Assembly: GCA_013696965.1 (NCBI GenBank)
Contig: JACCXN010000010.1
Location: 1 to 64,000 of the forward strand
Source of the DNA: Bacteroidota bacterium
Lineage (GTDB): Bacteria; Bacteroidota; Bacteroidia; JACCXN01
Length of the DNA: 64,000 nt
Direction: 5' to 3'
Each line of letters begins with the position of its first letter. Position 1 is the stretch's first letter. Shown here piece by piece: positions 9,169 through 17,857 of the stretch. A program made the position numbers and the translations under genes. Under the pieces are notes generated by a model. That model searched no databases. It saw only the letters and a list, made by a program, of their open reading frames with translations, and was not told the origin of the DNA.

Positions 9169-9945
9169 ATGAATTTCATAAAATACCATATCGAAAATTC
9201 TGTAGGTTTTATAACCCTTAACAGACCAGATGTTCTCAATAGTTTCAACAGGGAAATGGCTCTTGAGTTGCAGGATGTGCTTGATAAGTGCCGTGATAAT
9301 AAAAATATTCGTTGTATTTATATTTCGGCAGAAGGAAGGGCTTTTTGTGCTGGTCAGGATTTAGCTGAAGTTGTTTCAAAAGAGGGACCTGAACTTCAAA
9401 ATATAGTAAAAGAACACTACAATCCAATTATTGAACGAATTCGCAACATTGAAAAACCAGTGGTTTGTGCCGTTAATGGTGTTGCTGCAGGAGCAGGTGC
9501 TAACATAGCTTTGGCTTGCGACATTGTTTTTGCAGCAGAATCCTCCTCATTTATTCAGGCTTTTAGTAAGATTGGACTAATTCCTGACAGCGGGGGAACT
9601 TTCTTTCTCCCCAGACTAATAGGTTTACAAAGAGCAACTGCTTTAATAATGCTTGGAGACAAAGTAAAGGCAACTGAAGCTCTTGCCTTTGGAATGATTT
9701 ACAAAGTATATGCAGATGATATTCTGCAAATTGAAGCAAAAAATGTTGCCCTAAAACTTGCATCAATGCCTACAGTAGGCTTGGGTTTAACAAAAAGAGC
9801 CTTAAACCAATCATTAACCAATGATTTAACCTCGCAATTAAAATTAGAAGAAGAATTACAAACACAGGCCGGAAAATCATACGACTACAATGAAGGTGTA
9901 AATGCTTTTCTTGAAAAACGTCAACCGGTATTTAAAGGAGAATAA
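9169..9945 (+). CDS. paaG: Ring-epoxide isomerase PaaG (enoyl-CoA hydratase family)
   Basis: 258 aa crotonase-fold enzyme. Oxyanion-hole motifs are AFCAGQDLAEV near residue 60 and AVNGVAAGAGANIALACD near residue 105, followed by FSKIGLIPDSGGTFFLPRLIG. The DSGG motif with an acidic catalytic residue fits PaaG, which converts the ring epoxide to the oxepin-CoA and also acts as a delta3,delta2-enoyl-CoA isomerase. A PaaF-type hydratase role cannot be wholly excluded, and no separate paaF is present here. Spaced 3 bases from paaH. Confidence 0.88.
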   Translation: MNFIKYHIENSVGFITLNRPDVLNSFNREMALELQDVLDKCRDNKNIRCIYISAEGRAFCAGQDLAEVVSKEGPELQNIVKEHYNPIIERIRNIEKPVVCAVNGVAAGAGANIALACDIVFAAESSSFIQAFSKIGLIPDSGGTFFLPRLIGLQRATALIMLGDKVKATEALAFGMIYKVYADDILQIEAKNVALKLASMPTVGLGLTKRALNQSLTNDLTSQLKLEEELQTQAGKSYDYNEGVNAFLEKRQPVFKGE

Positions 9946-9948
9946 AAA

Positions 9949-11124
9949 ATGGAGTTTACAAAAAGTACAGTAATAGGAGTAATTGGATCTGGAGCAATGG
10001 GTGCTGGTATCGCACAAGTTGCAGCAACTTCAGGTCATCGTGTTGTTTTATTTGACAGCAATAATAAGGCCTTGGAAAAATCCAAAAACAATCTATCAAT
10101 AACACTTGAAAAACTTATTGAAAAAGGAAAAATCGACCAGGAAACTGCTCAAAATATTTTTAAGCGTATTGTTTTCGCCCACGATATGGATTCTTTTAAA
10201 AATTGTGGAATTGTGATAGAAGCTATTGTTGAAAATCTTGATGTAAAACAAGCGGTGTTCCATCATGTAGAAACAATTGTAACAGAGGATTGCGTACTTG
10301 CTTCGAATACTTCATCCCTATCAATTGCTTCAATTGCATCTGCTTGCGAAAAACCTCAAAGAGTATTGGGAATTCATTTCTTTAATCCCGCTCCAGTTAT
10401 GCCGCTTGTCGAAATTATTCCCGCAATTTCTACCAATGAAGTCCTTTTAATTGAAACCAAAAAATTAATTGACTCCTGGGGAAAAACAACTGTTTTGGCA
10501 AAAGACACACCTGGCTTTATTGTTAATCGTATTGCCAGGCCATTCTACAGCGAAGCCATCCGTATTCACGAGGAAGGAATCGCTGATTTTGCAACAATTG
10601 ATTGGGCAATGAAAGAAATAGGCGGTTTCAGAATGGGGCCTTTCGAATTGATGGATTTTATTGGAAATGATATTAATTATAAAGTTACAGAAACCATTTG
10701 GGAGCAATTTTTCTATGATCCTCGCTATAAGCCATCATTAACTCAGAAAAGACTTTTTGAGGCAAAACATTTTGGAAAAAAAGCAGGTAAAGGTTATTAT
10801 GATTATTCTCCAAATGCAATTGTTCTTAATCCTGATAAAAATTTCGAAAAGGCTGAAGCAATTTTTTTACGCATTTTTGCAATGCTGGTAAACGAAGCAG
10901 CTGATGCCCTCTTTTGGCAGGTTGCATCAAAAGAAGATATAGATTTGGCAATGGTAAAAGGGGTAAATTATCCAAAGGGACTTTTAAGCTGGGCGGATGA
11001 AATTGGTTTGGATAAAGTTGTTAACCTTATGGAAAATTTAAGGAAAGAATACAATGAAGACCGCTACCGTACAAGCACATTACTTAAACAAATGCTGAAA
11101 AATGGAATTAATTTTTATTCTTAA
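9949..11124 (+). CDS. paaH: 3-hydroxyacyl-CoA dehydrogenase PaaH
   Basis: 391 aa. N-terminal Rossmann fold with IGVIGSGAMGAGIAQVAA (NAD binding), then SNTSSLSIASIA and LGIHFFNPAPVMPLVEII (catalytic His in the HFFNP motif), then DTPGFIVNRIARPFYSEA and a C-terminal helical domain with GPFELMDFIG. It oxidises 3-hydroxyadipyl-CoA in the lower phenylacetate pathway. Shorter than E. coli PaaH (about 475 aa), because only a shortened second C-terminal domain is present. Its stop codon is immediately followed by the paaI ATG, so translation is probably coupled. Confidence 0.92.
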   Translation: MEFTKSTVIGVIGSGAMGAGIAQVAATSGHRVVLFDSNNKALEKSKNNLSITLEKLIEKGKIDQETAQNIFKRIVFAHDMDSFKNCGIVIEAIVENLDVKQAVFHHVETIVTEDCVLASNTSSLSIASIASACEKPQRVLGIHFFNPAPVMPLVEIIPAISTNEVLLIETKKLIDSWGKTTVLAKDTPGFIVNRIARPFYSEAIRIHEEGIADFATIDWAMKEIGGFRMGPFELMDFIGNDINYKVTETIWEQFFYDPRYKPSLTQKRLFEAKHFGKKAGKGYYDYSPNAIVLNPDKNFEKAEAIFLRIFAMLVNEAADALFWQVASKEDIDLAMVKGVNYPKGLLSWADEIGLDKVVNLMENLRKEYNEDRYRTSTLLKQMLKNGINFYS

Positions 11125-11550
11125 ATGACCAAAAATAAACATCAGGAAAAAATCGTTGGCAATATGTATTCTGGAGATTTATTTAGTCAGTGGTTAGGAA
11201 TAGAGGTTTTAGAAGTATCTGAGGGTTATTGTAAGCTAAAATTAAAAGTACGCAAAGAAATGCTCAATGGATTTTCAATTTTGCATGGCGGTGTTACATT
11301 TTCACTAGCTGATACAGCCCTTGCATTCGCTTCTAATTCTAGGGGAAAGATAAGTGTTTCCACTGAGGCTTCGATTTCCTTTATTGATAAGGTGAACGAA
11401 AATGACTTTTTAACCGCAGTAGCTCAAGAAGCAAGTCTTTCAGAAAAAACAGGTGTTTATTTTATTACTGTAAGCAATCAAAACAATAAAAAAGTTGCCC
11501 TTTTTAAGGGAACTGTACATCGTACAGGAAAAGAATGGTTTTCGAAATAA
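11125..11550 (+). CDS. paaI: Hydroxyphenylacetyl-CoA thioesterase PaaI
   Basis: 141-aa hot-dog-fold thioesterase. The family motif LHGGVTFSLADTALAFASNS is clear, with the catalytic Asp in LADTA. PaaI removes CoA from dead-end ring-hydroxylated phenylacetyl-CoA products and so rescues free CoA. The ATG abuts the paaH stop with no gap. Eight bases separate its stop from the paaJ start. Confidence 0.9.
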   Translation: MTKNKHQEKIVGNMYSGDLFSQWLGIEVLEVSEGYCKLKLKVRKEMLNGFSILHGGVTFSLADTALAFASNSRGKISVSTEASISFIDKVNENDFLTAVAQEASLSEKTGVYFITVSNQNNKKVALFKGTVHRTGKEWFSK

Positions 11551-11558
11551 TTTATAAA

Positions 11559-12764
11559 ATGAAAGAAGCTTTTATTATAGATGCAATTAGAACTCCTGTT
11601 GGAAATTTCACTGGAAGTTTATCAGCAGTTAGAACAGATGATTTAGCAGCACTGGCAATTTCTGCATTAATGGAACGTAACAAGCAAATTGATCCGGCAG
11701 CCATAGAGGATGTTATTATGGGTTGCGCAAATCAAGCTGGTGAGGACAACCGTAATGTAGCAAGAATGGCTGTACTTTTAGCCGGACTTCCTCATACTGT
11801 CCCTGGAGAAACGGTTAACCGTTTATGTGCTTCCGGATTGTCAGCTACAATTAATGCATCCAGAGCTATAATGAGCGCTGAAGGTGATATATTCATTGCA
11901 GGAGGGGTAGAAGGAATGACTCGCGGGCCTTGGGTTATTTCCAAAACTGCATCCCCTTTTGGACGTGAAGCACAAATGTTTGATTCAAGTTTTGGATGGC
12001 GTTTTATTAATCCTAAAATGCAGGAAATATATGGCGTTGATGGAATGGGTGAAACTGCAGAAAATCTGGCTGAAATGTATTCAATTAATAGAGAAGATCA
12101 GGATCTATTTGCATACAATTCGCAATTAAAAGCTACCAGAGCCCAATTGGCTGGCAGATTCGAAAAAGAAATAATTGAAGTGAAAATCCCTCAAAAAAAA
12201 GGTGATCCAATTCTTTTTAATAAGGATGAATTTATTAAACCTAACACTTCATTAGAAATCCTGAGCAAATTAAAACCCGCTTTTAGGAAAAACGGTACGG
12301 TAACCGCTGGAAATGCTTCTGGTTTAAATGATGGAGCTGCTGCAATTTTGCTTGCATCTGAAAATGCAATAAAACAATTTGGAATTGTTCCTAAAGCAAG
12401 AATTGTTGCATCGGCCGTAGCAGGTGTTGAACCAAGAATAATGGGAATTGGGCCAGTACAGGCTGCCAACAAAGCATTAAAAAGGGCAGGATTAACCATG
12501 GCTGATATGGATATTATAGAATTAAATGAAGCCTTTGCCGCCCAGTCCCTGGCCTGTATCAGAGCATGGAAAATGGATGATAATGATCCGCGTATTAACC
12601 CTAACGGTGGAGCAATTGCTTTGGGTCATCCTCTTGGGATGTCCGGGGCTAGATTATTACAAACTGCTGCTATTGAACTTTGGGAACAAAATAAAAAATA
12701 TGCCCTTTGCACCATGTGTATCGGTGTGGGACAGGGTTATGCTGTTATAATTGAAAGGGTATAA
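11559..12764 (+). CDS. paaJ: 3-oxoadipyl-CoA/acetyl-CoA thiolase PaaJ
   Basis: 401 aa from the ATG at 11559 (MKEAFIIDAIRTPVG), the exact length of E. coli PaaJ. An upstream alternative at 11535 would overlap paaI and adds 8 non-conserved residues. Thiolase landmarks are the nucleophile Cys in NRLCASGLSA, NEAFAAQSLA, the catalytic His in NPNGGAIALGHPLGMSG and the C-terminal Cys in CTMCIGVGQGYA. It cleaves 3-oxoadipyl-CoA (and the preceding didehydro form) to succinyl-CoA and acetyl-CoA. Last recognisable paa gene; a glycosyltransferase follows after 3 bases. Confidence 0.92.
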   Translation: MKEAFIIDAIRTPVGNFTGSLSAVRTDDLAALAISALMERNKQIDPAAIEDVIMGCANQAGEDNRNVARMAVLLAGLPHTVPGETVNRLCASGLSATINASRAIMSAEGDIFIAGGVEGMTRGPWVISKTASPFGREAQMFDSSFGWRFINPKMQEIYGVDGMGETAENLAEMYSINREDQDLFAYNSQLKATRAQLAGRFEKEIIEVKIPQKKGDPILFNKDEFIKPNTSLEILSKLKPAFRKNGTVTAGNASGLNDGAAAILLASENAIKQFGIVPKARIVASAVAGVEPRIMGIGPVQAANKALKRAGLTMADMDIIELNEAFAAQSLACIRAWKMDDNDPRINPNGGAIALGHPLGMSGARLLQTAAIELWEQNKKYALCTMCIGVGQGYAVIIERV

Positions 12765-12767
12765 AAA

Positions 12768-13976
12768 ATGCCTAAAATCCTCCGTATTTTAAATCGCTTC
12801 AATTTAGGTGGTCCAACGTATAATGCTGCTTTGCTTAGTAAGCATATGGCTCCTGAATTTGAAACAATGCTTGTTGGGGGAGAAAAAGACGAAACAGAAG
12901 AAACTTCCCTTTTTATTGTAAAGAATCTTGGACTGGAACCAGTTATTTTATCTGATATGAAAAGATCAGTTAACCCTACCTCTGACTTAAAGGCGTATTA
13001 CAAACTTAAAAGCATAATAAAAGAGTTCAAACCCGATATAGTGCACACTCATGCTGCAAAAGCAGGGTTCATAGGACGACTGGCTGCACATCACTGCAAT
13101 GTCCCTGTTATTGTACATACCTTCCACGGGCATGTTTTTCATTCTTATTTTAATTCAGCCAAAACAGGGATATATAAAAATCTTGAACGTTATGCCGCTG
13201 GTATTTCAAGTGGAATTATTGCAATTAGTGATAAACAAAAACATGAAATTGCTACTATTCACAAAATTTGTGCTCCAGATAAAATAAAAGTTATTCCCCT
13301 GGGATTTGACCTGATGAAATTCCAGGAAAATTCTTCGGAAAAAAGAAGATCTTTTAGGGCAACTTATGGCATAGAAGACAATGAAATTGCAATAGGCATA
13401 ATAGGAAGGCTAGTTCCTATTAAAAACCACAGCTTGTTTTTAAACGCTTTGAAAATTGTGCTTGAAAAAACAACAAAAAATATTAGGGCTTTTATTATCG
13501 GTGATGGACAAGAAAGATCAAAATTGGAATTACTGGCAAATAATTTAAATATTGAGTTTACAAGCGGTGAAACAAAGGAAAAGTTGCCTCTTACATTTAC
13601 CTCCTGGATTAAGGATATCGATTGGGCCAATGCTGGAATGGATATTATTGCTCTTACTTCCCTTAATGAAGGAACACCCGTTAGTTTAATTGAAGCCCAG
13701 GCAGCAGCAAAGCCAATTGTTACAACAGCAGTTGGTGGAATTGAAGACGTGGTAATTCCCCAGAAAACAGCCTTGCTTTCACCATCAGGAGATTATGAAG
13801 GGTTCGCTGAAAACTTGTTAAATCTTATTGAAAATGATGATTTGAGAAAAAAAATGAACATCCTGGGACCTGATTTTGTAAACAAAAAATTCCAGTATCC
13901 CAGACTAATAAACGATATGAAATTGTATTACCATTCATTATTAAAGACAGTAAATTCAAAAGAAAGTTCGATGTAA
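12768..13976 (+). CDS. Glycosyltransferase family 4 protein
   Basis: 402 aa, GT-B fold. The N-terminal half has ILRILNRFNLGGPTYNAALL and the His-rich acceptor-side motif DIVHTHAAKAGFIGRLAA. The C-terminal half has the donor-binding motif EGTPVSLIEAQAAAKPIV with the E-x7-E glutamates typical of GT4, then GGIEDVV. Cytoplasmic; it probably adds a sugar to a lipid-linked polysaccharide precursor. It begins 3 bases after paaJ, so it may be transcribed from the paa promoter, although by function it belongs with the polysaccharide genes downstream. Confidence 0.88.
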   Translation: MPKILRILNRFNLGGPTYNAALLSKHMAPEFETMLVGGEKDETEETSLFIVKNLGLEPVILSDMKRSVNPTSDLKAYYKLKSIIKEFKPDIVHTHAAKAGFIGRLAAHHCNVPVIVHTFHGHVFHSYFNSAKTGIYKNLERYAAGISSGIIAISDKQKHEIATIHKICAPDKIKVIPLGFDLMKFQENSSEKRRSFRATYGIEDNEIAIGIIGRLVPIKNHSLFLNALKIVLEKTTKNIRAFIIGDGQERSKLELLANNLNIEFTSGETKEKLPLTFTSWIKDIDWANAGMDIIALTSLNEGTPVSLIEAQAAAKPIVTTAVGGIEDVVIPQKTALLSPSGDYEGFAENLLNLIENDDLRKKMNILGPDFVNKKFQYPRLINDMKLYYHSLLKTVNSKESSM

Positions 13977-13998
13977 ATAAATAAAAATGATACTTTTG
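13967..13998 (+). promoter_or_regulatory. Probable promoter of the polysaccharide-export genes
   Basis: TTCG at 13967-13970 (one base off TTTG), a 20-base spacer, then TACTTTTG at 13991-13998, a full match to TAnnTTTG. It overlaps the end of the GT4 gene and would start transcription about 27 bases before the Wza-like ATG, giving the export genes their own promoter. Confidence 0.6.
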
Positions 13999-14031
13999 CG
14001 TTTAGCTGTCACTGATTTTTTATTTTAAACT

Positions 14032-14802
14032 ATGCTCAAAACACTTTTAACTGCACTTGCTGGAATTGTGATTCTTTCTGGTTGCAATTTTAATTCTAGC
14101 ATTATGCTTAGAACAAAAAAAGATTTCAAATATTCTATTCCTACTGATTCAACACAATTAGCTGAGTATAAAATATCCTCCAATGACCTTATTGATTTTA
14201 GAATTTTTACCAATGATGGTTTTAAATTAATAGATTTAACCTCCTTGAGTGAATCAGGAAACGCAGCTTCAGTAACAAGAACAAGATTTTCTCAAGAATA
14301 CCTTGTGGAGCATGATGGAATGATGAAACTTCCTATTCTGGGTAGATTAGATGTAAAAGGAATGACAATAAGAGAAGCCGAAAAATTTCTGGAAGAAAAA
14401 TATTCGGAATTTTACATCAAACCATTCATCCTAATGAATGTAATAAACCGAAGAGTAATTGTTTTTCCCGGACAACATGGTGCTGCTCGGGTTATTCCTC
14501 TTAACAACAACAACACTACGCTTATTGAGGCTCTTGCTCTGGCTGGGGGTATCGCACAGATTGGAAAAGCAAAAAAAATTAAATTAATCCGCGGAAATTT
14601 GACTAACCCGGAAGTTTTCCTTATTGATCTTTCAACCATTAATGGAATGCAACAAGCTGATTTAGTATTGCAGGCTAATGATGTTATTTATGTTGAACCA
14701 AGATTGAGAATTACACAGGGGGCTGTTTCTGAAATTGCACCTTTAATCAGTTTGATTACCAGCGCAATACTGCTTTACACATTTTCAACAAGAATTTTCT
14801 GA
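14032..14802 (+). CDS. Wza-like polysaccharide export outer-membrane lipoprotein
   Basis: 256 aa. Lipoprotein signal peptide ending IVILSGC (lipidated Cys18). Residues about 43-140 form a polysaccharide-export (Poly_export) domain (YKISSNDLIDFRIFTNDGF, DGMMKLPILGRLDVKGMTI), followed by an SLBB-type beta-grasp region (LIEALALAGGIAQIGKAKKI, DVIYVEPRL). The last ~20 residues form one hydrophobic stretch. It forms the outer-membrane exit ring for capsule or exopolysaccharide, working with the Wzc-like protein 12 bases downstream. Confidence 0.9.
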   Translation: MLKTLLTALAGIVILSGCNFNSSIMLRTKKDFKYSIPTDSTQLAEYKISSNDLIDFRIFTNDGFKLIDLTSLSESGNAASVTRTRFSQEYLVEHDGMMKLPILGRLDVKGMTIREAEKFLEEKYSEFYIKPFILMNVINRRVIVFPGQHGAARVIPLNNNNTTLIEALALAGGIAQIGKAKKIKLIRGNLTNPEVFLIDLSTINGMQQADLVLQANDVIYVEPRLRITQGAVSEIAPLISLITSAILLYTFSTRIF

Positions 14803-14814
14803 ACCTAAAAGTTT

Positions 14815-17274
14815 ATGTATACAGGGAATTTACATGATGACGATAATCTTGGAAGGTATAAAGAACGCCTTTCTAATTTCAGTAAAGAATTTGAATTCGG
14901 ACTTTTTCTAATTATTATCAGAAAAAATTTAATCTGGCTTGCAACTTTTATTTTCCTGGCAGCTTTATGTGCTTTTATTTACTTGCGTTACACCCCTCCC
15001 ATTTATGAGGCAAGCTCCATAATTCAGGTTAATTATGAAAACAATGCGAGCAAGGTATTAGGAGTTGATAATTTACACGATCAGCAGGATATTTCAAGAG
15101 AAATAGAACTTTTAAGATCAAAACTGTTTTTAAAACAAGCCCTCACAAACCTCCCTCTTAATGTAGCTTATTTTAATCAAGGAACTGTTTTGGAATTTGA
15201 ACAATATACTAGTTCCCCATATACCATTGAAATAATTGAGCATAATCCTGCAATTGAAGATCTGCCAATTTTTATTGATTTTTATGAAAATGGAAAAACT
15301 GAAATTTCTTATCAATATGGTCAAAATGAAATTAAACTAACTGCTCCTGATAATAAAACATTTGAATTGCCACATTGTACAATTAGTGTTACTGTTAATA
15401 ATCCTGATGCCATTAAAGAACAAATTTTACAGAATAAAAAAGAACGCTTTTTCTTTAAAATCTCTAATATTGACAATATTACCCGGACTTATATGGGCAA
15501 ATTGGAGGTAAAATTGCTTAATTCTGCTGCCAAAACAATTCAAATTATTATTAAAGACAATAACCCTGAAAAATGTGCTGATATTGTGAACGCTATTACA
15601 GAAGAGTATTTGAAATATGAAGTAGAAAGGAAAAGCGAAAGCGCAATTAATGTATTAGCATTTATTGATACCCAAATTGAAGGTGTTTATGGACGGTTAA
15701 AAGAATCTGAAACTTCTATTCAAGTGTTCAAAACCGAAAACAAACTTGCCAATGACAAAGATTTCATTTCTCTTAACATTGAAAAATTTTCATCAATTGA
15801 ATCAGAAATATTAGAATTGGAACTGAATGAAAACATGCTTAAAACCATTGAAAAAAGAATCAGTGAATCCTCTAGTGAAATAGATATTTACAAACTGCTC
15901 CCACTTTTTGCCGGAACCCAGTATGAGGGAACTTCAATTAACAAATTAATATCAAGACTTCACGAATTGTTATTGAGCAAAGAATTAGCTCTTTTTGATG
16001 AAACCCCTAACAGTGGAAACATAAAAACAATTGATTATCAAATCAAGATTCAAAAGAAACTGCTCATAGAAAGTATACAATCATTAAGCAAAAAAACTAC
16101 CGAGAAAAAAAATAATTTAATTGCCAAAACCCTTGTTATTGAAGAATCGTTTTTAAAGGCACCTTTAAAAGAGGTTGAATTTGCCAGACTTCAAAGACAT
16201 TTCTCTATCAATGAGAAATTCTACAACCTTTTAATGGAAAAAAGAACAGAATATTCCATTTTAAAAGCAAGTTTTATCCCTCAAAATCTTATTCTGGATC
16301 GCGCCTATCCTCCATCTATGCCATTTTCCCCAAACAAATCTATTATTTTTACAGCTTGTTTGCTTGTTGGATTATTAATGGGAATTGCTCTGATTTTAAC
16401 TCGTTACCTGATTCATAATGATATTGACAGCCTGAATGAAATTGTTAGACATTCAAATGCATCAATAGGAATACTCGGAATTATTCCAAAATACAAGGAC
16501 GATATTCCTGTTTCACAACTTATTGTCAATAAAAATCCAAAATCATTAATTGCTGAAGCCTTTAGGTCTATAAGAACCAATCTTCAATTTATTTCAAATG
16601 AAACCGGGCCTAAAGTTATTGCTATAAGTTCTACAATTTCTGGTGAAGGGAAAACCTTTACAGCTCTTAATCTTGGGGGAATAATTGCTTTTTCTGAAAA
16701 AAAAGTTATTATTATTGATCTTGATATGCGCAAACCTAAAATTCATAAAGGATTTAATAGCCCCAATGAAATTGGAATGAGTACTATTCTAATTGGCAAA
16801 CATACTATTGAAGAATGCATTAGAAATAGCACAATGAAAAATTTGGATTTCATTACCGCTGGACCAATTCCTCCTAACCCCTCAGAGCTAATAATAAGCA
16901 ACAATATGGATCTTGTTATTGAAAAGCTTAAATCGCTTTATGATGTTGTAATTATCGACAATCCGCCTGTAGGGCTAGTTACTGACGGGATTTCCATTTT
17001 TCAAAAAGCAGATTATCCCATTTATGTTTTTAGATCTGAATATTCAAAGAAAAATTTTATTCACAATGCCGACCGTTTAGTGAATGAAAATAAAATTACA
17101 AAACTATCTGTTATTTTAAATGGGGTGGATATTGACAAGAGCACTGCCGGCTACGGTTATGGGTATGGGTACGGCTATGGTTCAAATTATGGTTATTATG
17201 ACGAAGAAAAGAAACCTTCAAAAAAAACAATTCTCCAACGTCTGTTTAACAAGCAAATCCAAAACATTTCATGA
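14815..17274 (+). CDS. Wzc-like chain-length regulator and bacterial tyrosine kinase
   Basis: 819 aa. Transmembrane segment near residues 40-58, a Wzz domain and long periplasmic helices (about 60-500) with the GNVR-like EVEFARLQRHFSINEKFYNLL, then a second membrane segment (IIFTACLLVGLLMGIALIL). The cytoplasmic BY-kinase follows: Walker A SGEGKT around residues 609-614, Walker A' VIIIDLDMRKPK, Walker B DVVIIDNPPVG. The C-terminal tail is rich in Tyr (eight within about 20 residues, GYGYGYGYGYG then NYGYY), the expected autophosphorylation cluster. It controls polymer length and export. Overlaps rfbC by 4 bases. Confidence 0.93.
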   Translation: MYTGNLHDDDNLGRYKERLSNFSKEFEFGLFLIIIRKNLIWLATFIFLAALCAFIYLRYTPPIYEASSIIQVNYENNASKVLGVDNLHDQQDISREIELLRSKLFLKQALTNLPLNVAYFNQGTVLEFEQYTSSPYTIEIIEHNPAIEDLPIFIDFYENGKTEISYQYGQNEIKLTAPDNKTFELPHCTISVTVNNPDAIKEQILQNKKERFFFKISNIDNITRTYMGKLEVKLLNSAAKTIQIIIKDNNPEKCADIVNAITEEYLKYEVERKSESAINVLAFIDTQIEGVYGRLKESETSIQVFKTENKLANDKDFISLNIEKFSSIESEILELELNENMLKTIEKRISESSSEIDIYKLLPLFAGTQYEGTSINKLISRLHELLLSKELALFDETPNSGNIKTIDYQIKIQKKLLIESIQSLSKKTTEKKNNLIAKTLVIEESFLKAPLKEVEFARLQRHFSINEKFYNLLMEKRTEYSILKASFIPQNLILDRAYPPSMPFSPNKSIIFTACLLVGLLMGIALILTRYLIHNDIDSLNEIVRHSNASIGILGIIPKYKDDIPVSQLIVNKNPKSLIAEAFRSIRTNLQFISNETGPKVIAISSTISGEGKTFTALNLGGIIAFSEKKVIIIDLDMRKPKIHKGFNSPNEIGMSTILIGKHTIEECIRNSTMKNLDFITAGPIPPNPSELIISNNMDLVIEKLKSLYDVVIIDNPPVGLVTDGISIFQKADYPIYVFRSEYSKKNFIHNADRLVNENKITKLSVILNGVDIDKSTAGYGYGYGYGYGSNYGYYDEEKKPSKKTILQRLFNKQIQNIS

Positions 17275-17813
17275 ACTTAACTGAAACACCTATTCAAGGT
17301 TTATTTATTATTGAGACTAAAGTTTTCAGCGATGAAAGGGGCTATTTCTTTGAATCCTATAACAAAGAAGCTTTTAAAAAAAACAACTTGGATTTTGAAT
17401 TTGTTCAGGATAATGTTTCCATGTCATACAAAAACACTTTAAGAGGGCTTCATTTTCAAAATCCTCCTCATGCCCAAGGAAAGCTTGTAAGTGTTATAAA
17501 AGGAGCTGTTCTTGATGTTGCTGTTGACATTCGTTTGGGTTCTCCTACATACGGAAAACATTTTTCCCTGGTACTAAGTTCCATTAATAATAAATCACTG
17601 TGGATTCCCAAAGGTTTTGCACATGGCTTTCTGGCCCTTGAAGATCAAACTTACTTTATGTATAAATGTACAAACTTTTACAATAAAGAATCTGAAGATA
17701 GTTTAGCCTGGAACGATCCGGATTTGAATATCGATTGGGGTACGCAAAGCCCTATAGTTTCTGACAAGGACTTAATGGCAAATGAATTTAAAAATTTCAA
17801 AAGTTTGTTTTAG
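17271..17813 (+). CDS. rfbC: dTDP-4-dehydrorhamnose 3,5-epimerase
   Basis: 180 aa, cupin fold, full length. Motifs are VFSDERGYFFESYN, QDNVSMSYKNTLRGLHFQ (catalytic His region), GKLVSVIKGAVLDVAVDIR and IPKGFAHGFLAL. It makes dTDP-4-keto-L-rhamnose for surface polysaccharide. The other dTDP-rhamnose genes (rfbA, rfbB, rfbD) are not in the window, so the sugar supply must come from elsewhere. The start ATG overlaps the stop of the kinase gene (ATGA), indicating translational coupling. Confidence 0.95.
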   Translation: MNLTETPIQGLFIIETKVFSDERGYFFESYNKEAFKKNNLDFEFVQDNVSMSYKNTLRGLHFQNPPHAQGKLVSVIKGAVLDVAVDIRLGSPTYGKHFSLVLSSINNKSLWIPKGFAHGFLALEDQTYFMYKCTNFYNKESEDSLAWNDPDLNIDWGTQSPIVSDKDLMANEFKNFKSLF

Positions 17814-17857
17814 AATTAATAATTTATTACTTTTCAATTGAACTTTCCCTACAGAGA

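Noticed and set aside
12191-12499. 102-aa open frame opposite paaJ
   Set aside because: Antisense to a fully conserved thiolase.
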